Origin: an uncultured Clostridia bacterium
GTDB lineage: Bacteria > Bacillota > Clostridia > Oscillospirales > Acutalibacteraceae
NCBI GenBank assembly: GCA_937876375.1
Contig: CALEHY010000002.1
Location: 62,001 to 126,000 of the forward strand
DNA length: 64,000 nucleotides
Direction of reading: 5' to 3'
The position numbers and the translations under genes were made by a program. This document shows, piece after piece, positions 38,443 through 47,338 of the stretch. The notes beneath the pieces are model-generated. The model was not told the origin of the DNA. It searched no databases and saw only the letters and a list, made by a program, of their open reading frames with translations. Position 1 is the first letter of the stretch. Each line of letters starts with the position of its first letter.

Positions 38443-39725
38443 TACTCAAACCTTACCTTTATAGAATTTGCATGTGCAGTCAATCCCTCTGTATCAGCAA
38501 GCTTTACGATATCATCCTTTGCATTACGAAGCTCCTGTGCTGTGTAATAAATGAATGATGACTTTTTAACGAAGCTGTCAACTGATAGTGGGCTGAAAAA
38601 TCTTGCTGTGCCAGAGGTTGGCAAAACATGATTTGGACCAGCATAGTAGTCACCAAGTGGCTCTGGTGAATAGTTACCAAGGAATACAGAGCCAGCATTA
38701 TCCACCTTACCGATATAGCGTAGTGGGTCAGCAATACACAGCTCCAAATGCTCTGGTGCAAGCTCGTTAGCAAAATCGATTGCCTGCTCCAGATCCTCAC
38801 AAACGATAATTTCACCATAATCCTCTAGTGAAGCCTCAATAATCTCTTGACGAGCTAGGTGCTTAATCTGCTTTGATATCTCGTGCAATGTAGCCTTTGC
38901 CAAATCGCTAGAGGTTGTGAGCAAGATAGCAGATGCTAGCTTATCATGCTCTGCTTGGGACATAAGGTCAGCAGCAAGGAATGATGGGTCAGCTGTCTTG
39001 TCAGCAACGATAAGGATTTCACTAGGTCCAGCAACCATATCAATATCAACAATACCATAAAGTAATTTCTTTGCTGTAGCAACAAAGATATTACCAGGTC
39101 CAACAATCTTGTCTACCTTTGGTATCTTCTCTGTACCATATGCAAGAGCAGCAACAGCCTGTGCACCACCAACTAGGAACACCTTGTCGACACCTGCAAC
39201 AGCAGCTGCAGCCATAATATTAGGGTTAGGGTTGCCATCCTTTCCAGGTGGGGTAACCATAATAATCTCCTTAACGCCAGCAATCTTTGCTGGAATAGCG
39301 TTCATCAAAACTGATGATGGATAAGCAGCTGTGCCACCAGGAACATAAATACCTACTCTGTGTAGACCACGAATACGCTGTCCCATAATAACGCCATTAG
39401 CCTCAGTAGTCATCCAAGACTGCTGTGCTTGGCGAAGATGAAAATCGTAGATATTGTTCTTTGCGTTGATAATAGCTGTCTTAAAATCATCATCGACCAT
39501 ATCGAGATATGCGTCTAGCTCTTCCTTTTCGACAACAGTCTTCTTTGGAACACCACCATCAAATCTAACAGTGTACTCTCTAACAGCCTCATCGCCATTT
39601 TCCTTTACACCATTGATGATAGTTGTAACTATATCAACTATTTTTTGGTCAGTTTCGGCATTACGCTTTTTCAAATTTTCAATAAGCGCATACTCTGCCT
39701 TACCATTAGCCTTTGTAATCTTCAT
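38442..39725 (-). CDS. hisD: Histidinol dehydrogenase
   Basis: Catalyses the last two oxidations from histidinol to histidine with NAD+ and zinc. 427 residues. Seen: YVPGGTAAYPSSVLMNAIPAK near residue 125, GGAQAVAALAYGTE, GPGNIFVATAKK, DMVAGPSEILI, LMSQAEHDKLASAILLT and the C-terminal GPNHVLPTSGTARF with catalytic His. RBS AGGAGGATATT. Second gene of the operon after hisZG. Confidence 0.97.
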   Translation of the reverse strand: MKITKANGKAEYALIENLKKRNAETDQKIVDIVTTIINGVKENGDEAVREYTVRFDGGVPKKTVVEKEELDAYLDMVDDDFKTAIINAKNNIYDFHLRQAQQSWMTTEANGVIMGQRIRGLHRVGIYVPGGTAAYPSSVLMNAIPAKIAGVKEIIMVTPPGKDGNPNPNIMAAAAVAGVDKVFLVGGAQAVAALAYGTEKIPKVDKIVGPGNIFVATAKKLLYGIVDIDMVAGPSEILIVADKTADPSFLAADLMSQAEHDKLASAILLTTSSDLAKATLHEISKQIKHLARQEIIEASLEDYGEIIVCEDLEQAIDFANELAPEHLELCIADPLRYIGKVDNAGSVFLGNYSPEPLGDYYAGPNHVLPTSGTARFFSPLSVDSFVKKSSFIYYTAQELRNAKDDIVKLADTEGLTAHANSIKVRFE

Positions 39726-39734
39726 AATATCCTC

Positions 39735-41348
39735 CTACACCCTTGAGGCAAGCTCTAAATCGTTCAAAAATTCTTCGATTTCTGCCTTGCGAAGCTTCAT
39801 TGATGCCATATTAACAATAACCCTTGCTGAAATTGGGAATATCTCCTCAACAACCTCAAGTCCATTTTCCTTTAATGTTGAGCCAGTCTCAACGATATCA
39901 ACTATACCATCAGCAAGACCAAGAAGTGGAGCAAGCTCTACACTGCCCTCAATCTTGATAACAGATACGTCCATACCCTTTGACTCGAAAAATTCCTTTG
40001 CAACCTTTGGATACTTTGATGCAACAGTCTTGCTCTTGTATCCAGAGAAGAAATCCGTACCCTTTGGACAAGCAAGAGCGAACTTGCACTTGCCCATATC
40101 CAAATCAATAACCTCGTAGAATGATGAGCCATGCTCAACGATAGTGTCCTTACCTACGATACCGATATCGCACACACCATGCTCAACATAAGTGATAACG
40201 TCAGGAGCCTTGGATAATACAGCCTCATACTTATCAACTGGGAGGATTAGTCGTCTACCCTTGTTCTCAAGCTCGGTAGTATCAAGACCCATAGTCTTGA
40301 ATAAAGAGATTGAGCTTTTCTCTAGTCTACCCTTTGTTAAAGCAATACGAATAGGACGCTCAACATTAATGACCTCTCTCATAGCCTCTGCTAGTGCACT
40401 AACCTCTACAGCAAAGCCGATAGCTGGTGCTGGCATACCAAATTCGCCAAGCAAATTGTCATATCTACCACCAGATAGAACAGTCAAACCAGAGCCCTCT
40501 GCATATCCGTGGAATATAACACCAGTATAATAGTTAGAACGATTAACTAGACCAAGATCAAGCATAATATAGTCCTTTAGTCCAGCATCGCAAAGCTCAT
40601 CATAAACAGCCTTTAGATAATCAAGAGCATTATTAGCATCCTCATCATCGTAGAGCGCCTTTGCCTCATCGATAACAGTAGCGTCGCCAAATAATCTAGG
40701 TAACTTACGGATTGCTTTTGCCTCTCTGGTATCACCAATCTTGTCAAGCAAATCACCGAGCGCACCATAATTCTTGCCCTCAATGAAATTGCAGATATCA
40801 GCCTTTTCGGTATCAGCAATATCCATCTTGTTAAGAATAGCGTTAAAGAATGCAGCGTTGCCAATCTCTATCTTAAATGAGTTCAAATCACAACGTTTCA
40901 AGCTCTCAACAGCCATGGAGATAACCTCTAAATCTGCCTGCATAGAGCCATCACCAATAAACTCTATACCTGACTGTGCAATCTCGTTAGTCCTACCATT
41001 CAAATCCTTTGAACGAACGAACACTGACTGATTGTAATATAGTCTTACAGGAAAATCCTCATCACTAAGTCTTGTAGCGACCATACGAGCGATAGGCATT
41101 GTGTTATCTGGTCGAAGGACAGTGGTCCTGCCCTTTGAGTCAGAGAGCTTGTACATTTCCTCTGGCTCGATACCAGTATTGTCGCTCTTAAATACGTCAA
41201 AGAACTCAATAGCTGGAGTCATAACCTTGCGATAACTGTTCTCCTTAAACAAATCAGCAAGATTATGCTCAATTTTGCGACGATCATCGCATTCCTCAAA
41301 TAGATAATCTCTTGAGCCCTCTGGGGTTAGTTTTGAATATCGTTTCAT
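39735..41348 (-). CDS. hisZG: HisZ-HisG fusion: ATP phosphoribosyltransferase with regulatory subunit
   Basis: First enzyme of histidine synthesis, joining PRPP and ATP. Here one polypeptide of 537 residues. The N-terminal part (to about residue 325) is HisZ, a histidyl-tRNA-synthetase-like regulator: KLTPEGSRDYLFEE, TVLRPDNTMPIARMV, VFRSK-like VFVRSKDLNGR and VLSGGRYDNLLGEFG. The rest (about 207 residues) is short-form HisG from RPIRIALTKGRLEKS, with DIGIVGKDTIVEH and the PRPP site DIVETGSTLKENGLE. No stop or frameshift lies between. The ATG at 41348 matches the HisZ N-terminus; a GTG at 41372 in frame is the alternative and ribosome-site spacing does not decide. First gene of the his operon. 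Confidence 0.93.
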   Translation of the reverse strand: MKRYSKLTPEGSRDYLFEECDDRRKIEHNLADLFKENSYRKVMTPAIEFFDVFKSDNTGIEPEEMYKLSDSKGRTTVLRPDNTMPIARMVATRLSDEDFPVRLYYNQSVFVRSKDLNGRTNEIAQSGIEFIGDGSMQADLEVISMAVESLKRCDLNSFKIEIGNAAFFNAILNKMDIADTEKADICNFIEGKNYGALGDLLDKIGDTREAKAIRKLPRLFGDATVIDEAKALYDDEDANNALDYLKAVYDELCDAGLKDYIMLDLGLVNRSNYYTGVIFHGYAEGSGLTVLSGGRYDNLLGEFGMPAPAIGFAVEVSALAEAMREVINVERPIRIALTKGRLEKSSISLFKTMGLDTTELENKGRRLILPVDKYEAVLSKAPDVITYVEHGVCDIGIVGKDTIVEHGSSFYEVIDLDMGKCKFALACPKGTDFFSGYKSKTVASKYPKVAKEFFESKGMDVSVIKIEGSVELAPLLGLADGIVDIVETGSTLKENGLEVVEEIFPISARVIVNMASMKLRKAEIEEFLNDLELASRV

Positions 41349-41382
41349 AACAAAAATTATATATCCTTTCACCTATTTCACT

Positions 41383-41402
41383 TTAGCGTGCTAATATGCT
41401 AA
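41383..41402. promoter_or_regulatory. Candidate operator at the his promoter
   Basis: TTAGC-2-GCTAA-3-GCTAA on the + strand: a palindrome followed by a direct repeat of one arm. It overlaps the -10 box of the his promoter, the place for a repressor. A TrpR-like HisR/YerC regulator is a guess from knowledge of Firmicutes; no T-box was seen. Confidence 0.45.
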
Positions 41403-41424
41403 CACAATAAAGTATCCATGTCAA
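41396..41424 (-). promoter_or_regulatory. Promoter of the his operon
   Basis: Minus-strand TTGACA, a 17-base spacer and TAGCAT between the polC stop and hisZG. Same -10 hexamer as the TetR gene promoter. Confidence 0.65.
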
Positions 41425-41436
41425 CATATATTTTTA

Positions 41437-44400
41437 TTAAAATAGGGATATTTGTTTACTTTCTGGCAAATCGCCAAGAGCACCAGCAGAACGGAGTGCA
41501 TCAACAACACTCTTGCCTACGCCAGGCTCGTTAGCCAAATCATCAGATGCAACAAAACCATCAGGGTTACGCTCGGCAGCCTCCTGGATAGCTTTTGCAG
41601 CTGTATCACCGATACCGTCAATAGCGTTGAAAGGCAATCTAATCTTGCCATCCTCTATCTTGTACACACGCCAATCCGACTTGTACAAATCAACTGGAAG
41701 GAACTCACAGCCACGAGCCAGCATCTCGATAACAAGCTGTAGCACGATATACTGTGACTCCTCCTTGGCTGTGGCGTCATTACCCTTTAGCTTAATCTCG
41801 TTCATTTTCTGCTTAACAGCAGCCTTACCCTGAACAGCAGCGACAGCATCGATAGCACCACCACGAACTGTGAAGAATGCACTATAGAACTCTAGTGGGT
41901 AATAAATCTTGTACCACGCAATACGAAGTGCAGCAATAACATATGCAGCAGCGTGTGCCTTTGGGAACATGTATTTAATCTTATAGCAAGAATCGATATA
42001 CCACTGCTCAACGCCAATCTCCTTCATAGCATCCTCGAATGGTGGTAGCTCCTTTGGTGCCTTACCCTTACGGGTGTACTCCATAATCTTGAAGCAATCC
42101 TTCTTTGATAGTGGTGACTCCTTGCCAGTACGCTTTTCATAAGCTTCAGCAACGTGAATAAGATGAGTCATAATATCATCACGACAACCGATAACGTCTG
42201 AAATAGTACAGGTGCCATCCATAATCAAATCACGAGCATTACCTAGCCATACGTCAGTACCATGTGACAGACCAGAAATCTGCAACAAATCAGCAAAGCT
42301 CTTTGGCTTAGCCTCAAGAAGCATTCCCATAACAAATGGTGTACCCATCTCTGGAATAGCAAGTGTACCGGTTTCATTATCGATATCCTCCGGTGTAACG
42401 CCAAGTGGTGCACAAGAGGTAATCAGCTCATATAGTTTTGGATCGGACAAATCAACGTCCATAACTGGAATACCAGTAGCATCCTCAAGATACTTGTAAA
42501 GCGTTGGATTATCGTGTCCGAGCTCATCAAGTTTCAGCAATGTATCGTGCAATGAATTCTTAAAGTCAAAGTGTGTGGTATATGTACCCTTTTTCTCATC
42601 GTTAGATGGGTACTGGATAGGAGTAAAGTCCTCAACAGTATATTTGTCTGGAACAACAACCATACCGCCAGGGTGCTGACCAGTAGTACGCTTAATATTA
42701 GCCTTGCTGATATTAAGTGTTAATCTATCAATCTCCGCTCTAGGAGTTGTGCTGAACAGACCACGCTCATCAAGATACTTGCACACATAACCATATGCTG
42801 TCTTGTCGGCAACGGTAGCCATAGTACCTGCCTTGAACACATATTCCTTACCGAACAAAGTTTCTGTAAATCTATGTATCTGACCCTGTACCTCACCAGA
42901 GAAGTTAAGGTCGATATCAGGCTCCTTATCTCCGTCGAAGCCAAGGAATGTTTCAAACGGAATTTCGTGACCATCACGCTTCATAGGAGTGCCACAGACT
43001 GGGCAATCCTTCTTTGGCAAATCAAAGCCAGAGCCAACAGAGCCATCAAGTGTAAACTCACTATGCTTACAGTTCTTGCAATAATAATGTGGTGCAAGAG
43101 GATTAACCTCGGATATACCACCAAAGTGAGCAGCAAGTGATGAACCAACAGATCCTCTAGAGCCTACAAGATAGCCCCTACGCTCACTCTCCTCAACAAG
43201 ACGCTTCGCAATAACATAAAGAACGCCATATCCGTGACCAATGATTGACTGAAGCTCTCTTTCTAGTCGAGCTGCAACATATTCTGGCACTGGATCACCA
43301 TACAAGTCCTTTGCCATAGACCAGCATTTGTTAGTAAGCTCCTCATCAGCACCATCAATATGTGGCTGGAATGTTCCAGGTGGGATAGGTGGAATATTAT
43401 CCTGCACCATATCAGCAATTTTGTTAGGATTATCGATAACGAACTCCCTTGCCCTGTCACCAGCCCAAGCGAAATCGTTAAGCATTTCGTCAGTAGTTTT
43501 GAAATAAAGTGGTGCTTGATTATCAGCGTCGTCAAATCCTTTTGACGCCATAATGATAGCTCTAGTCCTTGCATCACGCTCATCAAGGAAATGAACGTCA
43601 CCAGTAGCAACGACCAATTTGCCAAGCTTGTCAGCAAGAGCGATAACTCTCTTATTTAAATCAATCAAATCCTGCTCCGAATTAATGCGTTCATGCAATT
43701 CTTTTTCGGAGCGAATCATAAATTCGTTGTTGCCATTAGGCTGAATTTCGAGATAATCATAAAATGATGCTAGTCGCTCTAGCTCATCATCGCTTTCGCC
43801 ACGAAGGATGGCTTGAATAACCTCACCCTGCTCACAAGCAGAGCCAACAAGAATACCACTTCTCTTTTGAGCAAGGAGTGATTTTGGAATAAGAGGACGA
43901 GATTTGAATGTCTTAACATTACTGTGTGATATCATCTCGTACAAATTCTTGCGTCCGTACTTACGCTCCTCTGGTGGAATAGTATCGTCAAGTGAGGTAT
44001 CCTCCTTAACAAGAAGAATAATATGATGACGACGAAACTCCTTTAACTTCATATTCATAAAGTCTGGATACAAATCATCATCAACAAGATAGCCCTCCAT
44101 ACCAAGAATAAGCTTTACACCGTTACGCTTTGCAGCACCATAAGCCTCTGGCAACGCTTGAACAACACCGTGGTCGGTAACAGCGATAGCCTTGTGTCCC
44201 CATTTTGCTGCACGAGCGATAAGTGATGATGGAGTGGACATACCGTCCATCTCACTGAAGCTTGTATGTAGATGGAGCTCTACTCTCTTCTCATCAGCAT
44301 CATCGGTTTTTTCAGCTTTTTTGACACGCTCGATATTGCTAGGACGCAAAACGAACTCGTTTGAGAACTTGTCATACTGATAGCCACCATTGATGATTAG

Positions 44401-45243
44401 TGTGCCAGCCTCCTTTACAGCCTTGATGATAGGGTCGACAACAGCATTCCTATCAAATATCTTAACTGTAATAGACGAGGTGTAATCAGTGACACAGAAG
44501 CTAAATATACGACTGTCGCCACGCTTTGTATCTCTAACGTCGATATTGAACACATCACCCCAAACGGTGATAAATCCATCATCTGGCATAACGTCCTTAA
44601 TTGGCTTTGGTAATTCTCTGATAGCTCTACCAAGAACAACCTTTCTTGTGTCGGCATAGAGTGGAGTGTCGCCAAGAATTTCGTGAACGACATTCTGCTC
44701 CTCCTCTGCCTTTTGCTTTTGGCGAGCCTCCTCCTTGACCTTTACAGCCTCAGCAACAGCCTTCTCGATATCAAAGGTTACAACCTCCATAAATGAGATA
44801 TCAAGGTCGACACCAAACTCGTTATAAATGAGCATTGATATCTCCTTGTCAATCTTTTGCTGTTCAAGGATATCCTTGCCACCATTCTTTAAACAAAGAG
44901 TGAGGGTGTCATCCTCTAGCTCTGCCTCGACTCCATCAAAGAAGCCATTAACAACAGGATGGGTCAAACGGATAGGAGAAATAATTCTTTCTATATCTTC
45001 AATGCTAAAAAGCTCTGCAGGGTATTTTACAACAATGTTAGCCTTTTTTAGCTCCATTTTACTCTGTATAGACTTTTGAGCATTCTCTATTACTTTGTAA
45101 TCAAAAATCGTATCTGACAGAATGCCGAGCTCGACCTCTCTAGCCTCACGACGAACCTTTAGCGAAACAATCTCGGCATAGCCGATAAACGCCAAATCTT
45201 CTTCTGTCAAATAATTTGCAAAATACTGGTAAACCTGTGCCAT
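41437..45243 (-). CDS. polC: PolC-type DNA polymerase III alpha subunit lacking the 3'-5' exonuclease domain
   Basis: Main replicative polymerase of Firmicutes. 1268 residues rather than about 1430-1460. Seen in order: N-terminal domain (1-200), OB domain (about 220-310), PHP domain starting VELHLHTSFSEMDG at 321, AVTDHGVV (354-361), GMEGYLVDDD (381-390), then directly HHIILLV (406-412) where PolC normally carries an exonuclease of about 170 residues; later PHP motif ATGDVHFLDE (546-555), zinc cysteines CKNC (722-725) and CPVC (747-750), catalytic PDIDLNFSG (775-783), and the C-terminal fingers. No VFDVETTG-like exonuclease motif exists anywhere. The PHP histidines appear intact. It sits at the normal ispG-polC locus and overlaps ispG by one base. 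Confidence 0.96.
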   Translation of the reverse strand: MAQVYQYFANYLTEEDLAFIGYAEIVSLKVRREAREVELGILSDTIFDYKVIENAQKSIQSKMELKKANIVVKYPAELFSIEDIERIISPIRLTHPVVNGFFDGVEAELEDDTLTLCLKNGGKDILEQQKIDKEISMLIYNEFGVDLDISFMEVVTFDIEKAVAEAVKVKEEARQKQKAEEEQNVVHEILGDTPLYADTRKVVLGRAIRELPKPIKDVMPDDGFITVWGDVFNIDVRDTKRGDSRIFSFCVTDYTSSITVKIFDRNAVVDPIIKAVKEAGTLIINGGYQYDKFSNEFVLRPSNIERVKKAEKTDDADEKRVELHLHTSFSEMDGMSTPSSLIARAAKWGHKAIAVTDHGVVQALPEAYGAAKRNGVKLILGMEGYLVDDDLYPDFMNMKLKEFRRHHIILLVKEDTSLDDTIPPEERKYGRKNLYEMISHSNVKTFKSRPLIPKSLLAQKRSGILVGSACEQGEVIQAILRGESDDELERLASFYDYLEIQPNGNNEFMIRSEKELHERINSEQDLIDLNKRVIALADKLGKLVVATGDVHFLDERDARTRAIIMASKGFDDADNQAPLYFKTTDEMLNDFAWAGDRAREFVIDNPNKIADMVQDNIPPIPPGTFQPHIDGADEELTNKCWSMAKDLYGDPVPEYVAARLERELQSIIGHGYGVLYVIAKRLVEESERRGYLVGSRGSVGSSLAAHFGGISEVNPLAPHYYCKNCKHSEFTLDGSVGSGFDLPKKDCPVCGTPMKRDGHEIPFETFLGFDGDKEPDIDLNFSGEVQGQIHRFTETLFGKEYVFKAGTMATVADKTAYGYVCKYLDERGLFSTTPRAEIDRLTLNISKANIKRTTGQHPGGMVVVPDKYTVEDFTPIQYPSNDEKKGTYTTHFDFKNSLHDTLLKLDELGHDNPTLYKYLEDATGIPVMDVDLSDPKLYELITSCAPLGVTPEDIDNETGTLAIPEMGTPFVMGMLLEAKPKSFADLLQISGLSHGTDVWLGNARDLIMDGTCTISDVIGCRDDIMTHLIHVAEAYEKRTGKESPLSKKDCFKIMEYTRKGKAPKELPPFEDAMKEIGVEQWYIDSCYKIKYMFPKAHAAAYVIAALRIAWYKIYYPLEFYSAFFTVRGGAIDAVAAVQGKAAVKQKMNEIKLKGNDATAKEESQYIVLQLVIEMLARGCEFLPVDLYKSDWRVYKIEDGKIRLPFNAIDGIGDTAAKAIQEAAERNPDGFVASDDLANEPGVGKSVVDALRSAGALGDLPESKQISLF

Positions 45244-46286
45244 TATAATTTATCTATCTCTTTCATCAATTCGTCTAGTAATTCATTTTCTGGGACCTTG
45301 CGAAGAATTTCGCCCTTTTTGAAGATGAGTCCACAGCCATCTCCACCAGCGACACCGATATCAGCCTCTTTTGCTTCACCAGGGCCATTGACTATACAGC
45401 CCATAACAGCAACCTTGATAGGCTTTTTGCAATCACGTAGTCGCTCCTCAACCTGATTAGCAAGACCAACAAGGTCAATCCTTGTTCTGCCACAGGTTGG
45501 ACAAGAAATCAAATATGGACAATCAGTCTTTAGTCCAATAGCCTTAAGAATGTCAAAGGCAGCATAAATCTCTTTAACTGGCTTGTCCGTTAGTGACACA
45601 CGAATTGTATCACCAATACCGTGTGTTAGTAATGAGCCGATACCAACAGCAGATTTGATAATACCCATACGCTCTGTACCAGCCTCGGTAACACCAAGGT
45701 GTAGTGGATAATTGCATTTTTCTGCTGCAAGCTCATATGCTTTAATCATAGTGTTAACATTTGATGATTTAATACTGATTACAATATCATCAAAGTCAAA
45801 TTTTTCAAGTAATGATGCGTGATATAATGCTGACTCAACCATAGCCTCTGGTGTTGGCGAGCCATATTTTGCCAAAATCTCTTTTTCAAGTGAACCAGAG
45901 TTGACACCGATACGAATAGGCAATCCCTTTTGCTTGCAGATATCAGCAACAGCCTTTACCCTATCCTCTGAACCGATATTACCAGGATTAATTCTAATCT
46001 TATCAATACCCCTTTCGGCAGCACCAAGAGCCAGCTTGTGATCAAAATGAATATCAGCAACAAGTGGCACAGTAGTAGCCTTTTTGATAGGCTCAATCAA
46101 ATCAAGTGCCTCTTCGTTAGGAATAGCGAAGCGAATAACCTGACAACCAGCCTGCTCCAGTTCTACAGCTTGCTCAACAGAGCCAGCGATATTAGTTGAT
46201 GGAACATTAAGCATTGACTGGACAAGAATATCGCTATCGCCACCGATAAAAGTATTACCAATCTTTATTTTCTTAGAATTTCTCAT
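45243..46286 (-). CDS. ispG: (E)-4-hydroxy-3-methylbut-2-enyl-diphosphate synthase
   Basis: Iron-sulfur enzyme of the MEP isoprenoid pathway. 347 residues. Seen: VQSMLNVPSTNIAGSVEQAVELEQAG, RINPGNIGSEDR, cluster cysteines in LISCPTCGRTRIDL and AVMGCIVNGPGEAKEADIG. RBS AGGTGAGTTT. Together with dxr two genes upstream it supplies isoprenoid units, needed also by UppS in the same block. Confidence 0.97.
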   Translation of the reverse strand: MRNSKKIKIGNTFIGGDSDILVQSMLNVPSTNIAGSVEQAVELEQAGCQVIRFAIPNEEALDLIEPIKKATTVPLVADIHFDHKLALGAAERGIDKIRINPGNIGSEDRVKAVADICKQKGLPIRIGVNSGSLEKEILAKYGSPTPEAMVESALYHASLLEKFDFDDIVISIKSSNVNTMIKAYELAAEKCNYPLHLGVTEAGTERMGIIKSAVGIGSLLTHGIGDTIRVSLTDKPVKEIYAAFDILKAIGLKTDCPYLISCPTCGRTRIDLVGLANQVEERLRDCKKPIKVAVMGCIVNGPGEAKEADIGVAGGDGCGLIFKKGEILRKVPENELLDELMKEIDKL

Positions 46287-46303
46287 AAACTCACCTAATC
46301 AAA

Positions 46304-47338
46304 CTAAAAAAGTCTTGTAATATCACTAAAGGTAACCACGCACATTAGACCTAACAGCAATGCTAGACCAGTAGCGTTAATCACCCACTCCCATTTTTGT
46401 GGGAGCTTTTTTCTAAATATACCCTCAAATAGTAAGAGGAAAAATCTCCAGCCATCGAGTGCTGGTATTGGGAACAAGTTAAATAGTCCAATATTAATAG
46501 TCAACAACGCCATAATACGAAGCATTGATGAAAAATTAGATTTTACAGCAGATGAAACGACGCTAACAGCACCGACCGGTCCACTCAAATCAGACATACC
46601 ATATCTGCCGATAATCAAATCGTGCAGCGACAAGAACACCATTCTAGCAAAGGACACCCATTCCATACAGGCAGATTTGACCACGCTAGAGAATGATTTG
46701 TCAACGCCAAGCAGCCAAAAATCCATTTTGATATACTGCTTGCCATCATAGTTTTCTGTGTCAAATGTGACGGATATGCTCTCATTACTACCATCACGAC
46801 TAACGACCATATCAACAGAACTATCAGCAGAACGAGATAGTCCAGTAGTCACGTCAGTTGCTGTGTAGACACGCATACCATCGATAGATTTGATTGTATC
46901 ACCAGCCATAAGCGTAGACGAGCTGACAGCCTTGTCATCAAATTTTGCAACAGTAGGTGTACCGATAAGGCTTTGGCTTGACACCAACACTCCAACGATA
47001 ACAAGTCCGAGCACAAGATTCATTATCGCACCAGCAACAACCACGAACATACGCTGCCACACCTTTTTTGATGAAAATGAGCCCTCATTATCGCTGTCCT
47101 CATTCTCACCCTCCATCTGACAATATCCACCAAATGGTATTAGGCGTAAAGAATATTTTGTATCGCCTTTTTTGAACTGAATGAGCTTTGGTCCCATACC
47201 GATAGCAAACTCATTGACCCTAATCTTCATCAATCGAGCAGCGACAAAATGTCCACCCTCATGAATAACAATAATCAGCTCAAAAAACAGAATAGCTATA
47301 ATAACTGGATAAACTGAATTCCAAATTGTACCTAGCAC
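46304..47338 (-). CDS. rseP: Site-2 intramembrane zinc protease RseP (GTG start)
   Basis: Cleaves membrane-embedded substrates such as anti-sigma factors or signal peptides. 344 residues: first membrane segment with zinc motif IIVIHEGGHFVAARLM (HExxH), cytoplasmic/exposed PDZ region (about 115-190), and the third motif NLFPIPALDGWRF (usual LDGG is LDGW). The GTG start at 47338 overlaps dxr and follows GGAG by eight bases. Located between dxr and ispG as in most Firmicutes. Confidence 0.93.
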   Translation of the reverse strand: MLGTIWNSVYPVIIAILFFELIIVIHEGGHFVAARLMKIRVNEFAIGMGPKLIQFKKGDTKYSLRLIPFGGYCQMEGENEDSDNEGSFSSKKVWQRMFVVVAGAIMNLVLGLVIVGVLVSSQSLIGTPTVAKFDDKAVSSSTLMAGDTIKSIDGMRVYTATDVTTGLSRSADSSVDMVVSRDGSNESISVTFDTENYDGKQYIKMDFWLLGVDKSFSSVVKSACMEWVSFARMVFLSLHDLIIGRYGMSDLSGPVGAVSVVSSAVKSNFSSMLRIMALLTINIGLFNLFPIPALDGWRFFLLLFEGIFRKKLPQKWEWVINATGLALLLGLMCVVTFSDITRLF

